Assembly: GCF_000014885.1 (NCBI RefSeq)
Contig: NC_011566.1
Coordinates: 248,001 to 312,000 of the forward strand
Length of the DNA: 64,000 nucleotides
Direction of reading: 5' to 3'
Source of the DNA: Shewanella piezotolerans WP3
GTDB taxonomy: Bacteria; Pseudomonadota; Gammaproteobacteria; Enterobacterales; Shewanellaceae
Part shown: piece after piece, positions 16,560-23,915 of the stretch
How positions within the stretch are numbered: the first letter of the stretch is position 1
Layout of the letters: every line of letters starts with the position of its first letter
Notes under the pieces: model-generated
Databases searched by the model: none
Told to the model about the DNA's origin: nothing
What the model saw: only the letters and a program-made list of their open reading frames with translations
Position numbers and translations under genes: made by a program

Positions 16560-16616
16560 TGCACCATTTTGGAACGATAATTTGGTTGCACCACTATGGT
16601 GCACCAAAATGGTGCG
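16560..16616 (-). promoter_or_regulatory. Cluster of NtrC binding sites upstream of ntrB
   Basis: TGCACCACTATGGTGCA (16587-16603) is a perfect dyad matching the NtrC consensus. It overlaps a second site, TGCACCAAAATGGTGCG (16600-16616), and a third, weaker one lies at 16560-16576 (TGCACCATTTTGGAACG). The nearest is 23 bases from the ntrB start codon, a position suited to repression, as at the glnL promoter of enterobacteria. Confidence 0.85.
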
Positions 16617-16716
16617 TTCTGCAACTAGACTTCATCGAGGCAATAATACTAACTGTTAAAGGTTAATGCTTTGTATATAAAGGCTTTAATGTATTTTATT
16701 GCCTTTATTGTAAGTT

Positions 16717-17232
16717 CTATCTAGCTCTATTTTGTATTGTCCGATGAAGAAACACTGTTCTTGGTGGGGTAGATGCAAGTAGTTTGCCGTCTTGTGTTAG
16801 GGCCTTGATAATAAAGCTATGTTCGCCACGATCTATATTGGTCACTCGGAACAAGCCTCTTTGCTGTGCATCTCCATACTGTTTGCCATCCATAAACAGA
16901 ACAAGTAGGTGAGAGGAGGCAAGCTCTGGCTCAAGTTGTACTGCTATTGAGATCTCGCCTTCGTTACTTCTAATGGTTTCCTCTTCGCTAGGAGAGGTGA
17001 TACGCATGTCGTAGCTGACTTTCACCTCTGAGGGCTGAGATAAATCAGCTTGACGATAAGGCTGCGGCAGTTTTACTTGGTTTTCAGTATTCTTTTTAAA
17101 CTCCACCACTTCGGCATTGTTCACCGGCTCATCTGAAAAATGCACTTTACCATCTTTATCGATCCACTTATAAACCGTTGCATGTAATAGCGGGCTAATT
17201 AGCAGAACCAAAATAAGTAAACTTAAACGCAT
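16717..17232 (-). CDS. DUF4124 domain periplasmic protein
   Basis: 171 residues from the ATG at 17232, which opens a signal peptide (MRLSLLILVLLISPLLHA); a longer frame would add 12 residues without a signal. The mature N-terminus has the DUF4124 motif VYKWIDKDGKVHFSDEP. The C-terminal half looks like an immunoglobulin-like beta domain (SHLLVLFMDGKQYGDA, GEHSFIIKALTQDGKLL). A DUF4124 gene next to glnA/ntrBC is common in this group, but its role is unknown. It reads toward ntrB with 179 bases between, so it may have its own transcript. Confidence 0.8.
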   Translation of the reverse strand: MRLSLLILVLLISPLLHATVYKWIDKDGKVHFSDEPVNNAEVVEFKKNTENQVKLPQPYRQADLSQPSEVKVSYDMRITSPSEEETIRSNEGEISIAVQLEPELASSHLLVLFMDGKQYGDAQQRGLFRVTNIDRGEHSFIIKALTQDGKLLASTPPRTVFLHRTIQNRAR

Positions 17233-17401
17233 AATCGTAGCTTCCATGGTGGTACGTAGGCTATGCAAGATTAACGCTTTTTTAACAAGAAATCATGAAC
17301 TTTGTTGCCGCTAACTTACACTGAATCCTATACTATTCATGTTAAAGCTAAGCCTGAGCAACTTTTGTGCTACTGTTGAACATAGAAGCGCGTAGCGTAC
17401 A

Positions 17402-17428
17402 TGGATATAGTGGATATAGTGGATATAG
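17402..17428. repeat. Triplicate 9-base tandem repeat before pilin gene
   Basis: TGGATATAG occurs three times in direct succession, ending 10 bases before the GTG start of the pilin gene and immediately before its GGGAATAGGG ribosome site. Confidence 0.85.
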
Positions 17429-17438
17429 GGAATAGGGC

Positions 17439-18011
17439 GTGAAAAAATTCAATCTAGGCTTTACCTTAATTGAACTGGTGGTAGTGATTATTGTACTGGG
17501 TATTTTGGCGGTGATTGCAGCGCCTAAGTTCTTAGACTTAAGGTCAGACGCAGATCATGCCGTAATGAAAGGGATGCAAGGCAGTCTAAAGTCCGCGAGA
17601 GATCTGGTTGCGGCACAAATAGCGCTTAGACCAGAAAACTTAAGTAGCAATAATCGTAGTTTTACACTGGAGAATGGCCAGGTTATTGAGGTGCGTGGTC
17701 AATACCCTGATGGTAGATGGGATGACACCTTCGACCAGATTGTTGACTTTGATAGTGTTACTTTCGTGAGCAGTAATCAATGTACAGAAGATAATTCCCC
17801 CACAGCTTGGTGCGCGCGTGAGAAAAATCGTGGCTGGTTTAATAGTCGTGGTTATAGCTCTGAGAGGGGGCGAGGCTTTGTTATTTTTCCCCAGGGGAAT
17901 AACGTCAATCAAGATGCTTGTTATCTGTATTACTTTACACCCAACCGCCGTAATGTTGTTGGTTTAGGTAGCTTGCCCATCGTTGAGCTTGATTTAAGCG
18001 ATTGCAGTTAA
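17439..18011 (+). CDS. Type IV pilin-like (MSHA-type) prepilin
   Basis: 190 residues with a GTG start and a ribosome site GGGAATAGGG. A short leader MKKFNLG is cut before F by prepilin peptidase, and the conserved Glu5 lies in FTLIELVVVIIVLG. The helix ends VIAAPKFLDLRSDA, the MSHA/PilE-like signature. The C-terminal domain has paired cysteines (SNQCTEDN, AWCAREKN, DACYLYYF, DLSDCS) suggesting two disulfides. No assembly genes are nearby, so it must use a pilus or secretion machine encoded elsewhere. Could be a minor pilin or MshA-like major subunit. Confidence 0.85.
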   Translation: MKKFNLGFTLIELVVVIIVLGILAVIAAPKFLDLRSDADHAVMKGMQGSLKSARDLVAAQIALRPENLSSNNRSFTLENGQVIEVRGQYPDGRWDDTFDQIVDFDSVTFVSSNQCTEDNSPTAWCAREKNRGWFNSRGYSSERGRGFVIFPQGNNVNQDACYLYYFTPNRRNVVGLGSLPIVELDLSDCS

Positions 18012-18036
18012 TCAGCTGCAAATCTAAGAGGGACTT

Positions 18037-18606
18037 ATGCCACAACCACAATGGCTGGTGTTAGCTATATTTCTTAGCTTACCTGCATTGGCCGCGTCAC
18101 CGAGTTTTGACTGTAATAAAGCAAGTGGTAGCGTCGAAACATTAATCTGTAACGATGCTGAACTTGCCACTTTAGATAGGCAGTTGGCGCAGGTGTATCA
18201 TCAGGCGCTACCCAAAATTCCTGCTGCGCAGCAACCCAAAGCGACACAGAGAGGTTGGATAAAAGGGCGCAATGATTGCTGGAAGTCGGTAGATGTTCGT
18301 CAATGCACTGCGCTAAGCTACCAAAGCCGCATCATTGGGTTACAGATCCAAAGTGGGCTAATAGAGGTTTCAGCTAGTGTAGTGTTTGATTGCGACGAGT
18401 TTCCACAAATCACTGCTGTTTATTATTCTCAATTAGATCCAGTTACTGCGGTTTTTCGCTTTAATGATCAACAGTTGATCGCTAGCTATGTGAGCAGTGG
18501 AAGTGGTGCTAAGTATCAGGGACAAAACTTTGAATTTTGGGAGCATCATGGCGAAGCTAGCATTCGTTATTTTGACACTTCGACGAAGTGTGAAATCCGA
18601 AAATAA
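18037..18606 (+). CDS. Two-domain periplasmic lysozyme inhibitor (LprI-like + MliC-like)
   Basis: 189 residues with a signal peptide ending LPALAA. Residues 25-105 match the LprI/DUF1311 domain: FDCNKASGSVETLICNDAEL, LDRQLAQVY and WIKGRNDCWK with its conserved Cys pattern. Residues about 118-187 match MliC/PliC inhibitors of c-type lysozyme: VFDCDEFPQITAVYYSQLD, then SSGSGAKYQGQNFEFWEHHGEASI, with the SGxxY and FW..G signatures and a closing Cys (STKCEIRK). Both domains are known to inhibit lysozyme, so this protein probably protects peptidoglycan from host or predator lysozyme. It lies 25 bases after the pilin gene and may be cotranscribed. Confidence 0.8.
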   Translation: MPQPQWLVLAIFLSLPALAASPSFDCNKASGSVETLICNDAELATLDRQLAQVYHQALPKIPAAQQPKATQRGWIKGRNDCWKSVDVRQCTALSYQSRIIGLQIQSGLIEVSASVVFDCDEFPQITAVYYSQLDPVTAVFRFNDQQLIASYVSSGSGAKYQGQNFEFWEHHGEASIRYFDTSTKCEIRK

Positions 18607-18608
18607 TG

Positions 18609-18631
18609 AAGGCAGCCATGAGCTGCCTTTT
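18609..18631. terminator. Bidirectional terminator between lysozyme inhibitor and GST genes
   Basis: AAGGCAGC / GCTGCCTT arms around CATGA followed by TTTC, between convergent genes. Confidence 0.7.
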
Positions 18632-18648
18632 CAGTTCTTCAAGCAAGC

Positions 18649-19272
18649 TTAGCTATTATCGTATTTTAGCTCTATTTCACTCGCCTTAATGCTACTAGTG
18701 TGTTGAGCTAACTGTTTGGCATATGTGGCGATATGAGGGTATTTCTCCGCTTCACCACTGGCAACTAACAGCTCTACAATGAACGACATCATAATGTCTG
18801 CTCCAGTGAGTTTATCTGCAACTAAGTAGCGTTTTCCTACCAAGGCTTGATTGACATAGCTGAGGATTTTTTCTGTTTCGACGGCAGCGTAACCCTCTAG
18901 GAAATTGGTTTGGCAGCCATCTTTAGCGACAAACATTCTAAGCAGTAAAGGCAATATGGCCGAGCTTTCTGCAAAGTGGAGCCATTGAAGGTATTCGACA
19001 TAATCACTGCTGTCTTTTTCTGGAGCCAGCTGGCCTGCTGCATGAGTGTCAATTAGGTATTCAGTGATAGCACCTGACTCGGCAATAACTTGCTGTTTAT
19101 ACTCAATCACTGGAGACTTACCCAGCGGGTGGATCGCTTTAAGCTCTGGTGGTGCTAAGAAGGTTTGGCTATCTCGTTGATACGCTTTAATCTGGTAGTC
19201 TAGTCCCAGCTCTTCAAGTAACCAGATAACCCGCTTTGAGCGCGATTTGTTGAGATGATGCAGAGTGATCAT
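18649..19272 (-). CDS. Glutathione S-transferase family protein
   Basis: 207 residues. Thioredoxin-like N-terminal domain (MITLHHLNKSRSKRVIWLLEELGLDY) with Ser10 in the position of the catalytic residue, the cis-Pro region GKSPVIE and the glutathione-contacting AESGAITEYL; an all-helical C-terminal domain follows. Likely conjugates glutathione to electrophiles or reduces peroxides; substrate unknown. It ends a minus-strand series with a DJ-1-like protein, a YqhD-like reductase and a NemR-like repressor, consistent with a shared electrophile-detoxification role. Confidence 0.9.
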   Translation of the reverse strand: MITLHHLNKSRSKRVIWLLEELGLDYQIKAYQRDSQTFLAPPELKAIHPLGKSPVIEYKQQVIAESGAITEYLIDTHAAGQLAPEKDSSDYVEYLQWLHFAESSAILPLLLRMFVAKDGCQTNFLEGYAAVETEKILSYVNQALVGKRYLVADKLTGADIMMSFIVELLVASGEAEKYPHIATYAKQLAQHTSSIKASEIELKYDNS

Positions 19273-19340
19273 TGGCAGTCCTTTACAAAATATATTGAGC
19301 GACGCAACTCAAGTACGCCGCTTATAACAGGCGACGGCTA

Positions 19341-20018
19341 TTACTTAAGCTGCTTGATGATCTCATCGGCCACAACTTCAGAAGATGCTGGGTTTTGGCC
19401 GGTAATGAGGTTGCCATCAACGGCTAAATAGCTCGCCCAATCATCACTCTTACTATAAAGCGCACCGTGAGCCAGCATCATGTCTTCAACAAGGTAAGGT
19501 ACGATATCGGTAAGCTGAACAGCAGCTTCTTCTGTATTAGTAAAGCCAGTAACTTTTTTACCGGCAACTAACGGTGTGCCATCTGCTGCTTTGACGTTTT
19601 TAAGTGCCCCTGGTGCATGACAGACAAGGCCGACGGGCTTACTTGCTTGATAAAAGTTCTCTATCAGTGCAATGGAATTCGCATCATTGGTTAGATCCCA
19701 CAGCGGCCCGTGACCGCCCGGGTAAAAAACAGCGTCGTAATCGTCAGCGTTAACTTGTGCAAGCGCTTGGGTGCTAGCAAGTTGTTGCTGGGCATCACTG
19801 TCTTTATTGAATCTGTCAGTTGCTGCTGTTTGAAAGTCTGGTTGCTCACTGCTTGGATCGAGTGGTGGTTGGCCGCCAGCAGGTGATGCTAAGGTGACGT
19901 TAAAACCGCTGTCTTTAAAGCGATAGTATGGGCTGGCAAACTCTTCTAACCAAAACCCTGTTTTAAGTCCTGTATCGCCTAGTTTGTCGTGAGAGGTTAG
20001 TACCATTAATACATTCAT
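19341..20018 (-). CDS. DJ-1/PfpI family protein, Hsp31-like glyoxalase III type
   Basis: 225 residues. The family fold is visible from MNVLMVLTSHD through GFNVTLASPAGG and AVFYPGGHGPLWDL to the nucleophile elbow PVGLVCHAPGAL, with Cys near residue 134 followed by His. A Glu in WLEEFASPYY near 28 matches the acidic partner of the cysteine. This arrangement occurs in Hsp31 and glyoxalase III enzymes that convert methylglyoxal to lactate without a cofactor. Between a GST and an aldehyde reductase, detoxification of reactive carbonyls is the natural reading. Confidence 0.85.
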   Translation of the reverse strand: MNVLMVLTSHDKLGDTGLKTGFWLEEFASPYYRFKDSGFNVTLASPAGGQPPLDPSSEQPDFQTAATDRFNKDSDAQQQLASTQALAQVNADDYDAVFYPGGHGPLWDLTNDANSIALIENFYQASKPVGLVCHAPGALKNVKAADGTPLVAGKKVTGFTNTEEAAVQLTDIVPYLVEDMMLAHGALYSKSDDWASYLAVDGNLITGQNPASSEVVADEIIKQLK

Positions 20019-20109
20019 CTAGTAATCCTTCTTCATGCCTAATTGTGTAGGCATAACTCGATTTACCAGCGAGTTATGCAGTAAGTTGATTGCAATATAA
20101 TTATTATGC

Positions 20110-21267
20110 TTACAGGTTACGCTCTAAAATTTTGCGACTCATGGCAAGATCGACATCTTGCTTTTCGCCTAAAGCTGTCATGCCGTGAGCTTCCAGTTGT
20201 TCGATCACTTTGTCGATACTGCTGGCATCTAAACCATAGTCGCTCAGGCGAGTCTTGATCCCCATAGCTTCGAAAAAACCGCGTGTTTTAGCGATTGCAG
20301 CATCAATAATTTCGTCGTTAGTGCCTTGAGTTAATCCCCATACACGTTCGGCATATTGCAGTAACTTTTCTTGCTTACCTTCGCGGCGACAATCAAGCAT
20401 GCCTGGCAATACGATAGCGATAGTGCGGGCGTGGTCTATGTCATACAGTGCTGTGAGTTCATGACCAATCATATGGGTTGCCCAGTCATGGGGAACGCCA
20501 CGGCCGATCACACCGCTAAGTGCCATTGTCGCTACCCACATTAGGTTAGCTCTAACATCGACATTTTTTGGTTCGCTTAAGGCTTTAGGACCAAGCTCAA
20601 TCAATGTTTGTAGCAATCCTTCTGCAAAGCGGTCTTGCACGGCAGCATTGACTGGGTAGGTTAAGTACTGCTCGGTGATATGAATAAATGCATCTACCAC
20701 ACCGTTGGCGACTTGACGCTCTGGCAGGGTGAAGGTTTTGCTCGGATCTAAAACGGAGAACTTTGGATATACGTGATCGCTCATAAATGACAATTTAGCT
20801 TGGTACTCTTTGCGAGTCACAACACTGGCGCTGTTCATCTCAGAGCCTGTTGCTGGCAGTGTCAGTACAGTACCGAAAGGCATTGCTTGAGTGACTTTTG
20901 CGCCCCAGCTTAAAAGAATATCCCATGGCTCACCTTCAAAAAGTGCTGCAGCCGCAACAAACTTAGTGCCATCAATCACTGAGCCACCACCTACAGCGAG
21001 TAGAAAGTCGATCTTCTGCTGTTTTACGATTTCAACAGCTTGCATTAACGTCTCATAAGTCGGGTTGGCTTCGATACCGCCAAATTCAACGATTTCACGC
21101 TGGCCTAGTGCTGCCTTTACTTCGGCTAAAGTGCCCGTTTTTTCTGCGCTGCGGCCACCAAATAGCACTAGAACTTTGGCATCTTTTGCCACTAGGTTGT
21201 CCAGTTCTGCAATCTTTCCTTCACCAAAGCTAATGTGTGTCGGGTTGTAATAATCAAAGCTATACAT
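20110..21267 (-). CDS. YqhD-like NADPH-dependent aldehyde reductase (iron-containing ADH family)
   Basis: 385 residues. N-terminal YYNPTHISFGEGKI and the nucleotide-binding GGRSAEKTG match YqhD closely, as do GGIEANPTYETL and LLAVGGGSVIDGTKF. Metal ligands of the iron-containing ADH family can be seen in NGVVDAFIHITEQYL (Asp, His) and ATHMIGHELTALYDIDHART (two His). E. coli YqhD reduces short aldehydes, glyoxal and methylglyoxal with NADPH. A palindromic operator for the adjacent NemR-like repressor lies 46 bases before its start. Confidence 0.9.
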   Translation of the reverse strand: MYSFDYYNPTHISFGEGKIAELDNLVAKDAKVLVLFGGRSAEKTGTLAEVKAALGQREIVEFGGIEANPTYETLMQAVEIVKQQKIDFLLAVGGGSVIDGTKFVAAAALFEGEPWDILLSWGAKVTQAMPFGTVLTLPATGSEMNSASVVTRKEYQAKLSFMSDHVYPKFSVLDPSKTFTLPERQVANGVVDAFIHITEQYLTYPVNAAVQDRFAEGLLQTLIELGPKALSEPKNVDVRANLMWVATMALSGVIGRGVPHDWATHMIGHELTALYDIDHARTIAIVLPGMLDCRREGKQEKLLQYAERVWGLTQGTNDEIIDAAIAKTRGFFEAMGIKTRLSDYGLDASSIDKVIEQLEAHGMTALGEKQDVDLAMSRKILERNL

Positions 21268-21313
21268 AATTATTCCTGTCTATCGATGTATACATCGCAT
21301 AAATACTGTTTAG

Positions 21314-21328
21314 TAGACCAGTCGTCTA
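21314..21328. promoter_or_regulatory. NemR-type operator before the YqhD-like gene
   Basis: TAGACCAGTCGTCTA has TAGAC/GTCTA dyad arms and matches the site at 22009 in 14 of 15 positions. It lies between the repressor gene and the aldehyde reductase gene. Confidence 0.75.
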
Positions 21329-21384
21329 GTTAACAGCCAAAAAATACCCGCCTTAAGCATAGGCGGGGGAGATTAAACTGTTGG

Positions 21385-21987
21385 CTATTTCAGCGGAGGT
21401 ATTGGCCAAGCCAGCAGGGCTTTGGTGACTTGCAATACGCGTTCGATTGCATTTGGATCACGGGATAACTTATTTTTTAAGCTAGCGCCTAACCAAAGCT
21501 GATATAAGGTTTCTGCAGTAATGTCAGCTTGCATTGTTGGCAGTGAGCCATCTTCAATACCAGCTTGAATACATTCGGCTAGACGAGTAATGACTGCCGA
21601 TGAGCCTTTATCAAGCGCAAGTCGCATCGATTCAGAAAGGTCGGCGACTTCAGCGCTGAGCTTAACCACTAAACACTTCTGGTCGATACTGCAATCACTC
21701 TGTGTTTTTTGCCAGCGTAACCAATAGCTCATCAGCCGTTCAAGACTGGTCCCATGTCGAGGCTCAAACAATTCATCGATACTACTAAGATACCCTTTGA
21801 AGTAGCTATTGATTATCTCCTCGCCAAACTGCTCCTTAGATTTGAAGTAGTGGTAGAACGAGCCTTTTGGTACATCGGCAAATTTTAAGATCTGCGATAA
21901 ACCGACATTTGAAAAGCCTTTACTTGAAATAAGGCTATAGCCAGAATCGATAATATGTTGACGTGTTTGCTGAGATTCAATTTTCAT
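21385..21987 (-). CDS. NemR-like TetR family electrophile-responsive repressor
   Basis: 200 residues. The N-terminal HTH (GFSNVGLSQILKFADVPKGSFYHYFKSKEQFG) is typical TetR. The segment CSIDQKCLVVKLSAEVADLSESMR lines up with E. coli NemR around its redox-sensing Cys106 (there GCLTVKLSAEVCDLSEDMR), and the Cys is kept. NemR senses N-ethylmaleimide, quinones, methylglyoxal and hypochlorous acid and releases DNA on Cys modification. The same palindrome precedes both this gene and the YqhD-like gene, implying autoregulation and control of the detoxification set. Confidence 0.85.
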   Translation of the reverse strand: MKIESQQTRQHIIDSGYSLISSKGFSNVGLSQILKFADVPKGSFYHYFKSKEQFGEEIINSYFKGYLSSIDELFEPRHGTSLERLMSYWLRWQKTQSDCSIDQKCLVVKLSAEVADLSESMRLALDKGSSAVITRLAECIQAGIEDGSLPTMQADITAETLYQLWLGASLKNKLSRDPNAIERVLQVTKALLAWPIPPLK

Positions 21988-22008
21988 GACGCTGATCGTA
22001 CGCTGTAT

Positions 22009-22023
22009 TAGACCGGTCGTCTA
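22009..22023. promoter_or_regulatory. NemR-type operator before the repressor gene
   Basis: TAGACCGGTCGTCTA, the second copy of the dyad at 21314, 22 bases before the repressor start codon. Confidence 0.75.
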
Positions 22024-22120
22024 GTTGTTTTTTAAATGTCCAAATAACGGCGATATTATAGAGCGCTACGAAGGCGGTGCTCGTGATTAAGTTGCTGATT
22101 ACTCGTTAACTATAATGTAG

Positions 22121-22573
22121 TTATAGCGGTAAGGTACTACGGGAAAAGTTTTGCTTTAGCACTACGGTAGACTCAATACCTGCAATACAATTAAGGCTCC
22201 CCAGGGATTTTTTTACAAAACTTTCGTAGCTAAGCAGATCTGTCGCGACAATTTTTAAAACGTAGTCATGCCCACCGGTTACCACCGAACACTCCATCAC
22301 TTGCTCAAGGTTTTGCATCGCTGTTTCAAACCGCTCGGCGTGATGGTCGGAATTTTCGGTGAGACGTACAAACGCATATACCACGACGTTAAGTCCTACC
22401 TCTTTTGGCTCTATTTGAGCAGCGTAGCCGCTGATAACACCGCTGTCTTCGAGTTTTCTGACTCTGCGAAGGCAAGGGGTATCAGACATATTGAGTCGTG
22501 AGGCGAGCTCAGAGATTGCAATGCGACCATGCTTTTGCAAAATAGCGAGAATATTACGATCTTTACTATCCAA
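22121..22573 (-). CDS. Lrp/AsnC family transcription regulator
   Basis: 150 residues; the start appears to be TTG at 22573 with GGGATG eight bases upstream. N-terminal HTH (RIAISELASRLNMSDTPCLRRVRKLEDSGVI) and a C-terminal RAM ligand-binding domain with VVTGGHDYVLKIVATDL. It is divergent from the PrnB-like/kynureninase-like pair across 165 bases. In several proteobacteria an Lrp-type regulator (KynR) next to kynureninase genes controls tryptophan breakdown in response to kynurenine, so a similar local role is likely. No clear operator was picked out. Confidence 0.88.
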   Translation of the reverse strand: MDSKDRNILAILQKHGRIAISELASRLNMSDTPCLRRVRKLEDSGVISGYAAQIEPKEVGLNVVVYAFVRLTENSDHHAERFETAMQNLEQVMECSVVTGGHDYVLKIVATDLLSYESFVKKSLGSLNCIAGIESTVVLKQNFSRSTLPL

Positions 22574-22738
22574 TGAGTCATCCCATTATTTATTTTTAGT
22601 CTATTTCAACACTATAACGTTATTTTGTAGTGAGATCCGATCTTAATATGACGTTATTCAACGAAAAATGATGATTTCAACCTGAAAGATACTGATAGGC
22701 TAATTCAACAAAATAAAAACAAAAATAGGACTCATTAA

Positions 22739-23914
22739 ATGACCCTCAATACCCGAGCCTTCGATCACTGGATCCGCACTCGATTTGTCGAGATAAATAC
22801 CGAATTAGAGCAACTGTATGCTGAGCAGACAGATCGCGCCAATGTTGAAGGTGTTGGTGAACATTTAAAAATGGCCTTGGAAGCCGAAGGGCGTGAGATG
22901 ATTGCGACCTTGCTGGCAGAGGGGAACACCGATGAAGGCTTCGATCATGCCTTTGATCTATTGGGAAATGTGGGGTTGTATATGGCGGCTTGTCGCCGTC
23001 ATGAGATAACCGAGCCTTCGCGAGAAAGAGTATCACCACTCACTGAAGCATCGGCTTTAGCAATGCACATTGGCGCCTCTATAGGGGTAACGCCAAGATT
23101 TGCCACTGCCCATTTAACCACCCATAACAGTGCACGCAATGGTCTTTATAAGCGCTTTACTAACCTACCTGCGGAAAAGCTATTTGTTGACTACAACACT
23201 AAGGGCATTTTGGCGTATAAGCGTGCAGCCGACGCGCTGATTAAAATTGAGCCTCTTGGGATCACTCACCCTATTGCAGCTGATTTACTCAAGGTCGCGA
23301 AGCAAGCGCTAGTTGATGTTAAAGAATCAAATCAACAGTTATTTAAAAAGCTCGATACTGATGATTTTTTCTATTGCGTTAGACCCTATTACAAGCCATA
23401 TAGGGTGGGGAGTCAGGTGTATCGTGGTGCCAATGCGGGCGACTTTGCTGGCATTAACGTCATCGATATGTTGTTAGGGCTGTGTGAGGCTAATGAACCT
23501 GCCTATTCGCAAATGCTGGTAGATAAGTTTTTGTATATGATGCCAGAAGATCAAAGCATTTTGCGTGATTGCATGCGTCGAACCAGTTTTATGGATGAGC
23601 TTTTAGCACTAAAGCATCTAAATCAGCAATCATGGTTTACAGAAAACGTAGCACTGTTTTTAGAAGTTTGCGCCCTCCATGGTGATACCGCTATCCAACA
23701 TCATAACGAGCTAGTGAACAAGTATATTGCAGTTCCTTCAAAGAAACTGCAGCAACAGCATATGGAAAAGGTAACTGCCAGCGGCCCACCACTACCGGTA
23801 CTTTTGAATGCATTAGAGAAACTCCGCGACCGACGATCTGCCGCTGACCGTAGTGATATCAACACGCGTTATGATGATATTAAATCGCTCAAAGCCAGTT
23901 TAGAGGCGCTTTGA
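22739..23914 (+). CDS. PrnB-like protein of the indoleamine/tryptophan dioxygenase superfamily (DUF1864)
   Basis: 391 residues, helical, no signal peptide. The stretch VRPYYKPYRVG followed by VYRGANAGDF is characteristic of PrnB/DUF1864 proteins, which share the heme-binding fold of tryptophan and indoleamine dioxygenases. PrnB itself rearranges 7-chlorotryptophan in pyrrolnitrin synthesis; most relatives are unstudied. Several conserved His are present (for example in AHLTTHNSARNG and EVCALHGDTA), but I cannot say which would ligate heme. It is one base away from a kynureninase-like gene and divergent from an Lrp regulator, so the pair may oxidise tryptophan or a derivative and then cleave it. 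Confidence 0.8.
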   Translation: MTLNTRAFDHWIRTRFVEINTELEQLYAEQTDRANVEGVGEHLKMALEAEGREMIATLLAEGNTDEGFDHAFDLLGNVGLYMAACRRHEITEPSRERVSPLTEASALAMHIGASIGVTPRFATAHLTTHNSARNGLYKRFTNLPAEKLFVDYNTKGILAYKRAADALIKIEPLGITHPIAADLLKVAKQALVDVKESNQQLFKKLDTDDFFYCVRPYYKPYRVGSQVYRGANAGDFAGINVIDMLLGLCEANEPAYSQMLVDKFLYMMPEDQSILRDCMRRTSFMDELLALKHLNQQSWFTENVALFLEVCALHGDTAIQHHNELVNKYIAVPSKKLQQQHMEKVTASGPPLPVLLNALEKLRDRRSAADRSDINTRYDDIKSLKASLEAL

Positions 23915-23915
23915 T

